Source: Chryseobacterium indologenes (GTDB lineage: Bacteria > Bacteroidota > Bacteroidia > Flavobacteriales > Weeksellaceae). From it: a stretch of 64,000 bases of DNA. The stretch covers positions 3,162,001 through 3,226,000 of the forward strand of contig CP065590.1 of the NCBI GenBank assembly GCA_016025055.1, in the 5' to 3' direction. The notes beneath the pieces are model-generated. The model was not told the origin of the DNA. It searched no databases and saw only the letters and a list, made by a program, of their open reading frames with translations. Below, one piece after another: positions 56,482-64,000 of this stretch. Each line of letters starts with the position of its first letter. Positions within the stretch are counted from its first letter, which is position 1. A program made the position numbers and the translations under genes.

Positions 56482-57639
56482 TTATCTTTTCCTAAATAGT
56501 AAGAGTGAAAATACCCCGATTCCGGAAAAAAGAGTACAGGCAATTCCAAGGTGCTGAATAAATCCTATACTTACCAATCCCAGTCCAATCATCACATAAT
56601 AGATCAATCCCAATAATGCTCCAGCGCTTCCTGTTTCATTTTTATATTGTATCAGGGCCGTGCTCAGGATATTGGGAATAGCCATACTGAAAGCCATGAC
56701 AATAAAAAAGTATGGGATTACAAAATAAATTCCTTCTCCTGTTAATATCCAGACCATTACAGAGGCAATGAAAGAGCCAAGAGTACTGATTTTTATTAAA
56801 CCTGAAGATTCAAGCCCTTTTAATAACAGGCGTCTGTTGAGCTGTGCGCCGGCAAAAGTGCCTGCTGCAAGTACAATGCTGCTGTATCCGAAAGCGTACG
56901 ATGAATATTCCTGCTCTTTAAAAATAAAAGGAGCCAGAGAATAGTACGAAAATAATAAAACATTAAAACTCATAATCAACAAACAGCACCTGATGATTTC
57001 ATGATCTGTAAGCATTCGTTTTAATAAGCTGATCAGTGTTTTGAAGCTTATTTGTTTTGGAAAAGGAAATGTTTCAGAGACTCTTTTCTGGGACAATATA
57101 TAAAATAGCGCGGCCACAAGACATAAGGTGATAAAAACACCCTGATATCCGGAGACTGAAGCCAGCAGCGACCCTGTAAGCATACCGATAACAGGGCTGA
57201 CGGATAGACCTATTCCGATCCAGGAAAATACTTTGCTGATGTGTTCTCTATCATAAGTATCACGTAAAATTGTTTGGGTAACAATAGAACCTACTGAAAT
57301 ACCGAATGCGGAGATAATCCTCGCGCTAAGCAATATCATGAAACTGGGTGCGAAAACGGCTGCAACTGTTCCGATTCCGTAAGTTATTAATCCGTATTGC
57401 AATGATTTTTTTCTTCCGATCCGGTCGCATTGTATTCCCCAGAAAGCGACTCCTAAAGCGAAGGCTATAAAATATAAACTTATCGTCAGTGTCGCTGATT
57501 CTTCTTTCACTCCAAAATATTCCTGTACCGACGGCAAAACCGGACTGTAAATAGTTTCCACAAATTGAGGAAGCATCACCAGTAATGTCAGCAACCACAA
57601 CGGATTTGTCTTTTTCATTTTTTTCTGCAAAGTTTCCAA
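56482..57639 (-). CDS. MFS transporter, Bcr/CflA type
   Basis: 385 residues, 12 predicted helices. Motif A-like CDRIGRKKSLQYGLI between helices 2 and 3, DTYDREHISKVFSWIGIG, and MLPQFVETIYSPVLPSVQEYF at the start point to the drug-exporting Bcr/CflA group. It would efflux a drug or metabolite using the proton gradient. It is divergent from an AraC regulator 54 bases away, a typical regulator/efflux pair, so induction by the pump's substrate is inferred. Confidence 0.88.
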   Translation of the reverse strand: METLQKKMKKTNPLWLLTLLVMLPQFVETIYSPVLPSVQEYFGVKEESATLTISLYFIAFALGVAFWGIQCDRIGRKKSLQYGLITYGIGTVAAVFAPSFMILLSARIISAFGISVGSIVTQTILRDTYDREHISKVFSWIGIGLSVSPVIGMLTGSLLASVSGYQGVFITLCLVAALFYILSQKRVSETFPFPKQISFKTLISLLKRMLTDHEIIRCCLLIMSFNVLLFSYYSLAPFIFKEQEYSSYAFGYSSIVLAAGTFAGAQLNRRLLLKGLESSGLIKISTLGSFIASVMVWILTGEGIYFVIPYFFIVMAFSMAIPNILSTALIQYKNETGSAGALLGLIYYVMIGLGLVSIGFIQHLGIACTLFSGIGVFSLLLFRKR

Positions 57640-57693
57640 AAATTCAATGTATATTTATAATGATATAAAAACAAAAAATATCAAAAATAGGAC

Positions 57694-58476
57694 ATGGCGA
57701 TTCTAAAACAAAATCAGGAATTTGATGCAGATTCTCTACCAGGGAAAGTAATAGGAATCGCTTCTGATATGGTAATGCATGATTCCGGTTTTCATTGCCA
57801 TGTGACGAAAACCCAGCTTTTATATGCCCCTTCCGGTTGTATGACGGTTACCACTTCAGACAGGCAGTTTGTGCTGCCGCCGTTCAGAATGTTGTGGATT
57901 CCTGCCCATGAGGTTCACAGGGTAAATTTCCGTAATATGGTAGCGTACAGATCCATTTATTTTGATAGGGAATATGCTGCAGGTTGTATAAATTCAAGCC
58001 TTAAAGTTTTACATGTCAACCCTTTGCTGAAGGAGATTATTGAAAGAATGTGTTTCTGGGAATGGAGTGTTCCTGACGATTATCAGGAGAATATTATAAA
58101 GGTATTCTGGAATGAAATGAATGGAGCTCCTGAAGAAAAACTGGTCCTTAAAATGCCGCAGGACACACGTTTGAAAAAAATTTCAGAAGAATGGACCAAA
58201 CGATTATCGATGCCTCCGATGTTGAAAAATCTCGCCGAAAATACAGGGGCGGTTGAAAAAACAATCACCCGGATTTTTAAGAAAGAAACCGGATTATCCT
58301 ATCAGGAATGGAGGCAGCAATGGCGTCTTCAGAGATCCATCGAATTGTTGGTGGAAGGAAATTCGATAGGGGAAGTTTCTCATATTTTAGAATTTTCCTC
58401 CGATAGTGCCTTTATTGATTTTTTTAAAAAACAGACAGGATCAACACCGTTACAATACCTCATGCAGAACGGGTAA
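57694..58476 (+). CDS. AraC family transcriptional regulator
   Basis: 260 residues. N-terminal cupin-type sensor with LLYAPSGCMTVTTSDRQFVLPP and WIPAHEVHRVNF (about 40-90). C-terminal AraC HTH (about 165-258): LKNLAENTGAVEKTITRIFKKE, then SIGEVSHILEFSSDSAFIDFF and KQTGSTPLQYL. It is divergent from the MFS transporter, with the shared promoter in 54 AT-rich bases, so it probably controls that pump. Confidence 0.9.
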   Translation: MAILKQNQEFDADSLPGKVIGIASDMVMHDSGFHCHVTKTQLLYAPSGCMTVTTSDRQFVLPPFRMLWIPAHEVHRVNFRNMVAYRSIYFDREYAAGCINSSLKVLHVNPLLKEIIERMCFWEWSVPDDYQENIIKVFWNEMNGAPEEKLVLKMPQDTRLKKISEEWTKRLSMPPMLKNLAENTGAVEKTITRIFKKETGLSYQEWRQQWRLQRSIELLVEGNSIGEVSHILEFSSDSAFIDFFKKQTGSTPLQYLMQNG

Positions 58477-58649
58477 ATCTTCAATTTTTACTGATACCTT
58501 AAACCAACGGTTATTTCTGAAAAGTGACCGAAAGCCGGTTGGGTGCCGGAATGACCGGTCAAAAATGTTCCAGAGTGTTTCTTGCCCTATGCAAAGTCTG
58601 TTGATGAATAATTTGCATAACATTGTATGACCATATAAAAACAAATGTC

Positions 58650-59092
58650 ATGAACGATTATACCAATACAATAGAAGTAAGTACTACACCGCATCGGGTG
58701 TATGAAGCCCTGACTCATAGTATTCCTCTCTGGTGGTCTGCGTTGTTTACTGGGTCATCATCAGCAATTGGGGATGTATTTACCATACGGTTTGGAGATC
58801 ATATTCACAAAACATTTAAAGTAGAGGAGATGATACCTGATTCAAAAGTTGCCTGGTATGTGGAAGATTCACTGATTGCCCTTCCTGAATTGAAAAATCA
58901 AACCGAATGGATCGGAACAACGGTAGTTTGGGAAATAGTAAAAAAGAAAACAATGCTTTGATAAAGGTAACTCACATCGGATTACGCCCTGCAGTTGAAT
59001 GTTATGAAATATGCTCTACTGGCTGGGTGCAGTTTCTCGGTAGCCTTAAGCAGTTTTTAGAAACGGGAAAAGGATCTCCGTATGAAAAATAA
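58650..59092 (+). CDS. SRPBCC (START-like) domain protein (one frameshift)
   Basis: About 147 residues when corrected. A helix-grip fold protein of the AHSA1/SRPBCC type: MNDYTNTIEVSTTPHRVYEALT at the start, FTIRFGDHIHKTFKVEEM, VAWYVEDSLI, then HIGLRPAVECYEICSTGWVQFLGSLKQFL at the end. The first frame stops at 58961. Restoring one A in the A6 run at 58940-58945 turns VKKKTML-stop into VKKENNALIKVTHIG. The start is ATG 58650. These proteins bind small hydrophobic ligands; role unknown. Confidence 0.82.
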
Positions 59093-59221
59093 CATCTCGT
59101 TTTGGTACAATGCAATATTTAAAAAAGTAAATTCTCTATTCTGGAATTACCTCAATTCTAAACCTGACAGGTTTATCCACTTTATTCTCAGCCTCGGTAA
59201 AAAATAAAATTGCTGTAGCTC

Positions 59222-59263
59222 AAAAAAAGAAGCTGTCTACACATGGTAAACAGCCTCTTTTTG
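59222..59263 (-). terminator. Terminator of rplS
   Basis: Plus strand AAAAAGA-AGCTGT and ACAGC-CTCTTTTT pair around a 13-base loop with one G·U pair. The A-rich left side gives the U tract on the minus strand. It lies just past the end of rplS. Confidence 0.75.
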
Positions 59264-59281
59264 CATTTATTGTTGTCTGAA

Positions 59282-59637
59282 TTATTTCTTCTTGTAAGCA
59301 GCGTCTTTGATTCTTGCTTTCTTACCTCTAAGGTCTCTGAAGTAGTAAATTCTAGCTCTTCTAACTCTACCTCTTCTGTCAACTTCAATTTTTTGAAGTG
59401 CCGGCATGTTGATAGGGAATACTCTTTCTACACCTACATCACCAGACATTTTTCTGATAGTGAAAGTTTTTGTAGAACCAGTACCTCTTAGTTGAATAAC
59501 TGTTCCTTTGAAGAACTGAGTTCTGGTTTTTTGTCCTTCTTTAATTTCGTAATACACAGTAATTGTATCACCTGCTTTGAATTCAGGGAATTCTTTTTAG
59601 CAATGTACTTGTCTTGTACGTACTTTAATAAATCCAT
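59282..59637 (-). CDS. rplS: 50S ribosomal protein L19 (one frameshift)
   Basis: L19, 118 residues when corrected, at the 30S-50S interface. Family stretches are FFKGTVIQLRGTGSTKTFTIRK, GVERVFPINMPALQKIEV and RRARIYYFRDLRGKKARIKD. The ATG at 59637 begins MDLLKYVQDKYIAKK; one missing base in the A5 run (T5 at 59594-59598 on the plus strand) then yields EFPEFKAGDTITVYYEI. The shorter ORF from 59557 lacks this conserved N-terminus. An essential gene, so a sequencing error is likely. Confidence 0.94.
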
Positions 59638-59706
59638 TATTAATAAAATAAAATGTTAAAGCTAAGCAACTTACACGCTTTTCGTCAGAGGTTGAATAAC
59701 AGGTTG

Positions 59707-59738
59707 CAAATGTACAAAATAGTTTTTGAATATACCAA
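59707..59738 (-). promoter_or_regulatory. rplS promoter, TTG-N21-TACATTTG
   Basis: On the minus strand TTG is at 59738-59736 and TACATTTG at 59714-59707, a perfect consensus match. The predicted leader is about 65 bases. Confidence 0.8.
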
Positions 59739-59932
59739 ACAATTAATGTGTTAAAAACTATAATTTTTCAATTTCGATTTTGTTAAAAAATTAACAGTTT
59801 GTTTAAGATTCCATCAGCCAGGATTTATATACGTAATTTACTTTTGCCCGAAATAAAAAATAGGATGCTTATTTTTTAAATCCTTGGTTTCCAATTTATC
59901 TGTAAAATATATACTATTTAAATAAATATATT

Positions 59933-62689
59933 ATGAAACATTATTTCTTCTTTTTTTGTTTCGCGGTCCAGATGGCATTCGGACAGGTTTTGTTTCCTTA
60001 TTTGCAAAACCCTACACCCAATTCCATGATCGTCAACTGGAAGACGGCTTCCAATAACGAGACTATCGTGATCTACGGAGATTCTCCCACAAATCTGAAT
60101 GTCACTGTGACCGGTACAACCAATATCTTTTCTGATACAGGATACAATAATAACTACTATTACCACACAGCAAAGATTACCAATCTACAGCCCAACACCA
60201 AGTACTATTATAAGATAAAAACAGGAACGAGTGAATCTGCGGTCTACAACTTCAGAACTCTTCCACAACCGGGACAGGCAGTTACTGCCAATGGAAAAAT
60301 CCGTTTCCTGATCATGGGAGACAATCAGATCAAAGCTGAACCGAGATATGATAGCCTTACTTTAAATGCCTATAAAAAATTAAAGGAAAAGTTCGGAGCC
60401 AATACCGATCCTTCTGATAATATCGCGCTTACTTTTATGGTAGGTGATCAGGTAGATGTGGGAACGTTAGATCATTATGAAAACGTCCACTTCAAAAAGA
60501 ATATTAAATTATCACCTTACCTTCCTATCCAAACTACAGTAGGAAATCACGAAACCTATGCTCCGGTACCCGGAGGTATTCAGGGAATGGAATCTTATTA
60601 TGCCCACTTTTATATTGATGAGATTAAATATAAAAATATCAGTTCCGGAAATGAAAATTACTATGCCCAGCAGGCAGGAAATGTGCTATTCATCAGTTTA
60701 AGTTCTGAGCATACGGGAGCAGCACAGCAAACTTGGCTTCAACAGGTTCTGAATGCAGCAAATAATGATGCTACGGTAGACTGGATTATTTCTTTAAGCC
60801 ACAGACCGTATCAGGCAGAACAGTATGTAGGAGATATTTCTACATGGGTAAGGAATAATGCAGTGCCGCTTCTGGTGACTTCCGATAAATACCTGATGCA
60901 TGTCGGAGCCCACCATCACCTGTATCACAGGGGACAATTAAAAGATACCCCGAATTATCAGATTATTTCAGGAGGAACAGCCTGGGACCAATATTGGGGA
61001 ATGTCTAATGAGAAGGATTTTGATGATGTTCAGAAAACATTGACAGACTGGACGTATCAAATCATTGAAGTCGATATCCCGACAGGAAAAGTAGATGTGG
61101 AATGCTATTCTATCGGAGGAAAATATACCAAGAAAGATAATGTATTAATCGATTCTTTCCATAGGTATAAAAACCAGCCCAAACCGGCAAAACCATCAAT
61201 CACCAATACATTTTCTGGAGCAATAACCCTGCCTTTGACATTGAACGGAAGTACATTTTCTTCGTCAAATAATGAACTTTTAAATACCACTCAATTTCTG
61301 ATCAGTAAGGCTCCGGATTTTTCCGTTATTGAAAAAGAAATCTATCGCGATTTTGAAAACTGGTTTGGAAAAGACGGAAACGGAAATCCAGATGTCACTA
61401 AGAACTTAAATGCCGGCGTTGATATTACTCAGGTTCTCTTGCCGGGAAATTCAATTCCGAACGGAATATATTATGCAAAAGTGCGTTACAGAGACAGAAA
61501 CCTGGAATGGAGTGACTGGAGTGACGTGAAACAATTTGAAATTACAGGAAGTGTAGTTTCTAATCCTACATTTACTTTAAATAAAACTGAATATGCACAA
61601 AATGAGCCGATAATCGGTACGTATACAGGAGGACCCGGCAATCAGCAAGATTGGGTAGGAATTTATAAGAAAGGACAGACTCCGGGGGCTTCAGTAACCT
61701 CTCAGGGATATGTTTATACTAACGGGCAGACAGCGGGTACAGCTAGCTTTAACAACGGTTTGGCGACTAAAGGACAATATTTTGCAGGATTCTTTGCCAA
61801 TAACGGTTATACGGAAATTACCCCAAGGAAAAATTTCTATGTAGGTCCCAATGTAAAGCTGCAGGCAACTGCCGATAATTATCCCGTAGGAGGAACGGTT
61901 ACGATTAATTTTACGGATGGGCCAAATCTTCAGAAAGACTGGATCGGAATTTATGAAATGGGGCAAACTCCGGGAACCACAAATTCAATCAAATGGAGCT
62001 ACGTTACCACAGCTGCCGGAACCGTTAATTTTACAGGGCTTCCAAAAGGATATTATTATGCCCAGTACCTGCTGGAAGACGGATACAACGGAATCGGAAA
62101 TAAAGTATTCTTCAAAGTAGGAGATATCGTTACTGAACTGTGGACGAATAAACCGGTTTATACTTTAGGCGAAAATATCACCGCTTCATGGACAGATTCT
62201 CCGGGAATTATCAAAGACTGGCTGGGAATTTACCCTCAAAGCATTCAGTCTCCGGATGATAATTTTGTATCGTATACTTATTTTGACGGAATAACGCAGG
62301 GAACCAAAGCAATCCAGGGAACAGCAGTGCCAAGTACACCGGGGAACTATTACATGGTCATGTTTACCAATGACTCTTACACGGAAGTATCAAATAGGGT
62401 GCAGTTCCAGGTGACATCCTCAACCCTGGGAACGGATGAAACTAAAAGTACAGAGAAAAATGTAGTATTATACCCCAATCCTACAAAACCTGGTGAACCT
62501 ACATTCATTAAAAGTGATTATCCTATTGAGAAAATCGAATTGGTATCCGCCACAGGAGATTTGTTGTATGAAACGAAAAATATCAATAACCAACGCTTCT
62601 CGCTGGTCAATGAAAATCTTCCGAAAGGAGTGTATTTTGTAAAAGTTCACGCCAGAAAGTTGTTTACTTTAAAATTGATTATTCAATAA
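59933..62689 (+). CDS. T9SS-secreted metallophosphatase with three DWxGIY modules
   Basis: 918 residues. Signal peptide 1-18 (ending AFGQ). An N-terminal purple-acid-phosphatase-type Fn3 domain (about 20-115, YYYKIKTGTSESAVYNF). A calcineurin-like metallophosphatase domain (about 125-360) has the motifs GDNQ (129), GDQVD (170), GNHE (204), SHRPY and GAHHHLY. After a linker domain (390-535, SDWSDVKQFE), three repeats of about 93 residues share DW(V/I/L)GIY at about 572, 668 and 761, with gYtei or similar near each end. A T9SS type A sorting domain closes it (about 843-918, LYPNPT to LIIQ). Phosphate scavenging at the surface is inferred. A strong terminator follows. Confidence 0.87.
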   Translation: MKHYFFFFCFAVQMAFGQVLFPYLQNPTPNSMIVNWKTASNNETIVIYGDSPTNLNVTVTGTTNIFSDTGYNNNYYYHTAKITNLQPNTKYYYKIKTGTSESAVYNFRTLPQPGQAVTANGKIRFLIMGDNQIKAEPRYDSLTLNAYKKLKEKFGANTDPSDNIALTFMVGDQVDVGTLDHYENVHFKKNIKLSPYLPIQTTVGNHETYAPVPGGIQGMESYYAHFYIDEIKYKNISSGNENYYAQQAGNVLFISLSSEHTGAAQQTWLQQVLNAANNDATVDWIISLSHRPYQAEQYVGDISTWVRNNAVPLLVTSDKYLMHVGAHHHLYHRGQLKDTPNYQIISGGTAWDQYWGMSNEKDFDDVQKTLTDWTYQIIEVDIPTGKVDVECYSIGGKYTKKDNVLIDSFHRYKNQPKPAKPSITNTFSGAITLPLTLNGSTFSSSNNELLNTTQFLISKAPDFSVIEKEIYRDFENWFGKDGNGNPDVTKNLNAGVDITQVLLPGNSIPNGIYYAKVRYRDRNLEWSDWSDVKQFEITGSVVSNPTFTLNKTEYAQNEPIIGTYTGGPGNQQDWVGIYKKGQTPGASVTSQGYVYTNGQTAGTASFNNGLATKGQYFAGFFANNGYTEITPRKNFYVGPNVKLQATADNYPVGGTVTINFTDGPNLQKDWIGIYEMGQTPGTTNSIKWSYVTTAAGTVNFTGLPKGYYYAQYLLEDGYNGIGNKVFFKVGDIVTELWTNKPVYTLGENITASWTDSPGIIKDWLGIYPQSIQSPDDNFVSYTYFDGITQGTKAIQGTAVPSTPGNYYMVMFTNDSYTEVSNRVQFQVTSSTLGTDETKSTEKNVVLYPNPTKPGEPTFIKSDYPIEKIELVSATGDLLYETKNINNQRFSLVNENLPKGVYFVKVHARKLFTLKLIIQ

Positions 62690-62712
62690 AAAGTTTATTA
62701 AAAGATAATGCT

Positions 62713-62746
62713 AAGCAGGCTGTCGGTAACGACAGCCTGCTTTTTT
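62713..62746 (+). terminator. Strong Rho-independent terminator
   Basis: AAGCAGGCTGTCG / CGACAGCCTGCTT, a 13-bp perfect stem with loop GTAA, then T6. Confidence 0.93.
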
Positions 62747-62789
62747 GTGAGTAGCTAGGGAAATTTTGATCACCAAAAAACCTCTGAAA

Positions 62790-62823
62790 AAATAAAAGCA
62801 GCTCCAAACGACTGAAACTGCTT
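62790..62823 (-). terminator. Probable terminator of the MORN-like gene
   Basis: AAGCAG / CTGCTT with an interrupted inner stem; the plus-strand A-rich run before it gives a U-rich tail on the minus strand. It sits about 20 bases after the gene end. Confidence 0.5.
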
Positions 62824-62842
62824 GTAATACTAGTGATTCTGA

Positions 62843-64000
62843 TTAATCAAAGCTATTGTGTAAATCATCCTCAAGGATAATAGTCTGATTGGCTACAGAA
62901 AAAGAATCATCTCCTGTCTGTGCCAGAACCTTGGAATCCTGTACCAGCTTTCCTTCCTCATTATATATTTTTAAAAGGATCCATTTTCCGCTGCGTTCCA
63001 GTTCTTTTGATCCGTCAGCGGTTTTCAGTCTGATCTTTCCGCTTTGAAGAATACCTTCTTTTATAGAAACTTTGCCGGCAGGCTTTCCTTTTACATATTG
63101 TACGACCTGGCCTGTAAAGTTGTAATCATCACCTTCTGCGCTCAGGGGCTGATTGAACGTGTATACAATAAGCCCACTGCTGTTATAGATCGTTCCGTCG
63201 TACGCATCTTGTTTTGAGTTGAGCTTTTTCTCAGATTTCAGCTTGCTGTCTTCAGAATAGGCTTTTAGATGTACCACGGTTCCTTCTTTAAAATGTCTTT
63301 CACTCAGCCCATCATACGCAATACCATTATAGGGAAGATCATCTTTATACGTTAATGTAGATTTTAATTTTCCTTCAGGGGAATAATATTTGATTTCCTG
63401 AGTAGAACCTTCTTTTAAAAATACTTCACTGGAAAGTTTTCCATTTTCATCAAATATCTTATTCTGGATAGCCTCCCCGTTTTTGTAAATATCTATGGTC
63501 GAAATATTAATATTATCATAGCTGAAATGATAGTCTTCTCCATCCATGGGATTAAAGACATCACCTTCCTTATCATATGCATAGGTAAGATGAGCAATTT
63601 TTTTTCCCGATTCGTCATAAGTGGTTTTGTAGCCGTCTTTTTTGCCAACCTTATGTTCCTGTATAATTTTCCCGGTTTGAGAATAAATTACACTTTCTTT
63701 GATGGTACCGTCGCTCTTGTATTTATCGATTTTGGAAACCCTCATCGGGTTATAGTAATAATCTACCTGCGTGCTTTCTTTCCCTGATTCGGAAGTTGCA
63801 CTACCGATATATTTACCTTTTTCACCGTAATATTTATTTTCATAGTTGCCGTTTTTGATCACTGATTCACTTCTGATTCCTTTAATGTCATCGTCATAAA
63901 TAATCGTTTGGGCAGGATTGGAATTTTCATAGACGGTGATGCTGTTATAAAAAATCTCATTTTCAGGATCTTTATAGCTAAACGACTTTCCGCTGAAGGT
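62843..64000 (-). CDS. MORN/YwqK-like repeat protein, partial
   Basis: The gene runs off the right edge; 385 residues are visible and the frame is open to base 64000, so a GTG at 63862 is internal, not a start. The sequence is a string of 20-30 residue repeats of the form ...YDESGKKIAHLTY, IFDENGKLSSEVFL, YYSPEGKLKSTLTYKDD, YSEDSKLKSEKKL, with G-K-(L/I) at the turn. This is the YwqK/MORN-variant pattern of beta-hairpin repeats. The C-terminus is ILEDDLHNSFD. Such proteins are labelled antitoxins in databases on thin evidence; function unknown. Confidence 0.75.
   Translation of the reverse strand, partial: TFSGKSFSYKDPENEIFYNSITVYENSNPAQTIIYDDDIKGIRSESVIKNGNYENKYYGEKGKYIGSATSESGKESTQVDYYYNPMRVSKIDKYKSDGTIKESVIYSQTGKIIQEHKVGKKDGYKTTYDESGKKIAHLTYAYDKEGDVFNPMDGEDYHFSYDNINISTIDIYKNGEAIQNKIFDENGKLSSEVFLKEGSTQEIKYYSPEGKLKSTLTYKDDLPYNGIAYDGLSERHFKEGTVVHLKAYSEDSKLKSEKKLNSKQDAYDGTIYNSSGLIVYTFNQPLSAEGDDYNFTGQVVQYVKGKPAGKVSIKEGILQSGKIRLKTADGSKELERSGKWILLKIYNEEGKLVQDSKVLAQTGDDSFSVANQTIILEDDLHNSFD

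Noticed and set aside
62843..63862. GTG at 63862 as the start of the MORN-like protein
   Set aside because: The same frame stays open to the window edge with matching repeat-like sequence, so this GTG is an internal Val.

Overview
The window looks like chromosome from a Chryseobacterium-like member of the Flavobacteriia (Bacteroidetes). The DNA is AT-rich. Several genes encode type IX secretion system (T9SS) substrates with type A or type B C-terminal sorting domains. The gene order ftsX–DUF3098–uppP–truB is typical of the phylum. Promoters follow the Bacteroidetes pattern TTG-N19-21-TAnnTTTG instead of the E. coli one, and Shine-Dalgarno sequences are largely absent. The species assignment is inference from protein character; no search was run.

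Layout. 1-1108: the 3' end of dnaE. 1433-7351: two tandem modular T9SS type A surface proteins. 7520-9645: a 52-residue membrane peptide, a voltage-gated K+ channel and a small exported protein. 9772-15595: a Nif3-like protein, a coiled-coil 'zinc ribbon' protein without cysteines, an acyl-CoA synthetase and an acyl-CoA dehydrogenase (fatty-acid activation and beta-oxidation). 15600-17210: repeats, a DUF4349 lipoprotein and a 24-bp perfect hairpin. 17212-24268: prfC, a tandem pair of paralogous membrane proteins, a CPBP protease, the dITP/XTP pyrophosphatase, RNase Z, a TIGR02757 protein and a DUF1003-like protein with eight acidic heptads. 24483-33436: three tandem choice-of-anchor-L / T9SS type B surface proteins plus a truncated fourth copy. 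33554-38000: housekeeping genes (rsmA, ftsX, DUF3098, uppP, truB, rluF). 38261-47228: lipoproteins, an HhH-repeat protein, MerR and AraC regulators, an orphan protease propeptide, ccoG and a DEAD-box-type RNA helicase. 47455-51901: a two-gene type III restriction-modification system. 52150-59637: rpsA, an EamA transporter, an alpha/beta hydrolase, a divergent MFS/AraC pair, an SRPBCC protein and rplS. 59933-64000: a T9SS metallophosphatase with three DWxGIY modules and a partial MORN-like repeat protein.

Sequence quality matters here. Thirteen genes are interrupted by single-base shifts, nearly all inside homopolymer runs, and several are essential (dnaE, prfC, truB, rplS). I treat these as probable sequencing errors, give the rejoined coordinates, and state the shift position in each entry.

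Most of the window is ordinary flavobacterial core and secretome. I found no complete system that I can defend as novel. The strongest leads are the anchor-L surface-protein cluster with its decayed copy, the DWxGIY (SKICH-like) repeats on a secreted phosphatase, a family of long intergenic hairpins with ATTAAGA/TCTTAAT bases, and a low-GC mosaic recognition domain in the type III methyltransferase. No rRNA, tRNA, CRISPR array, insertion sequence or replication origin was recognised.
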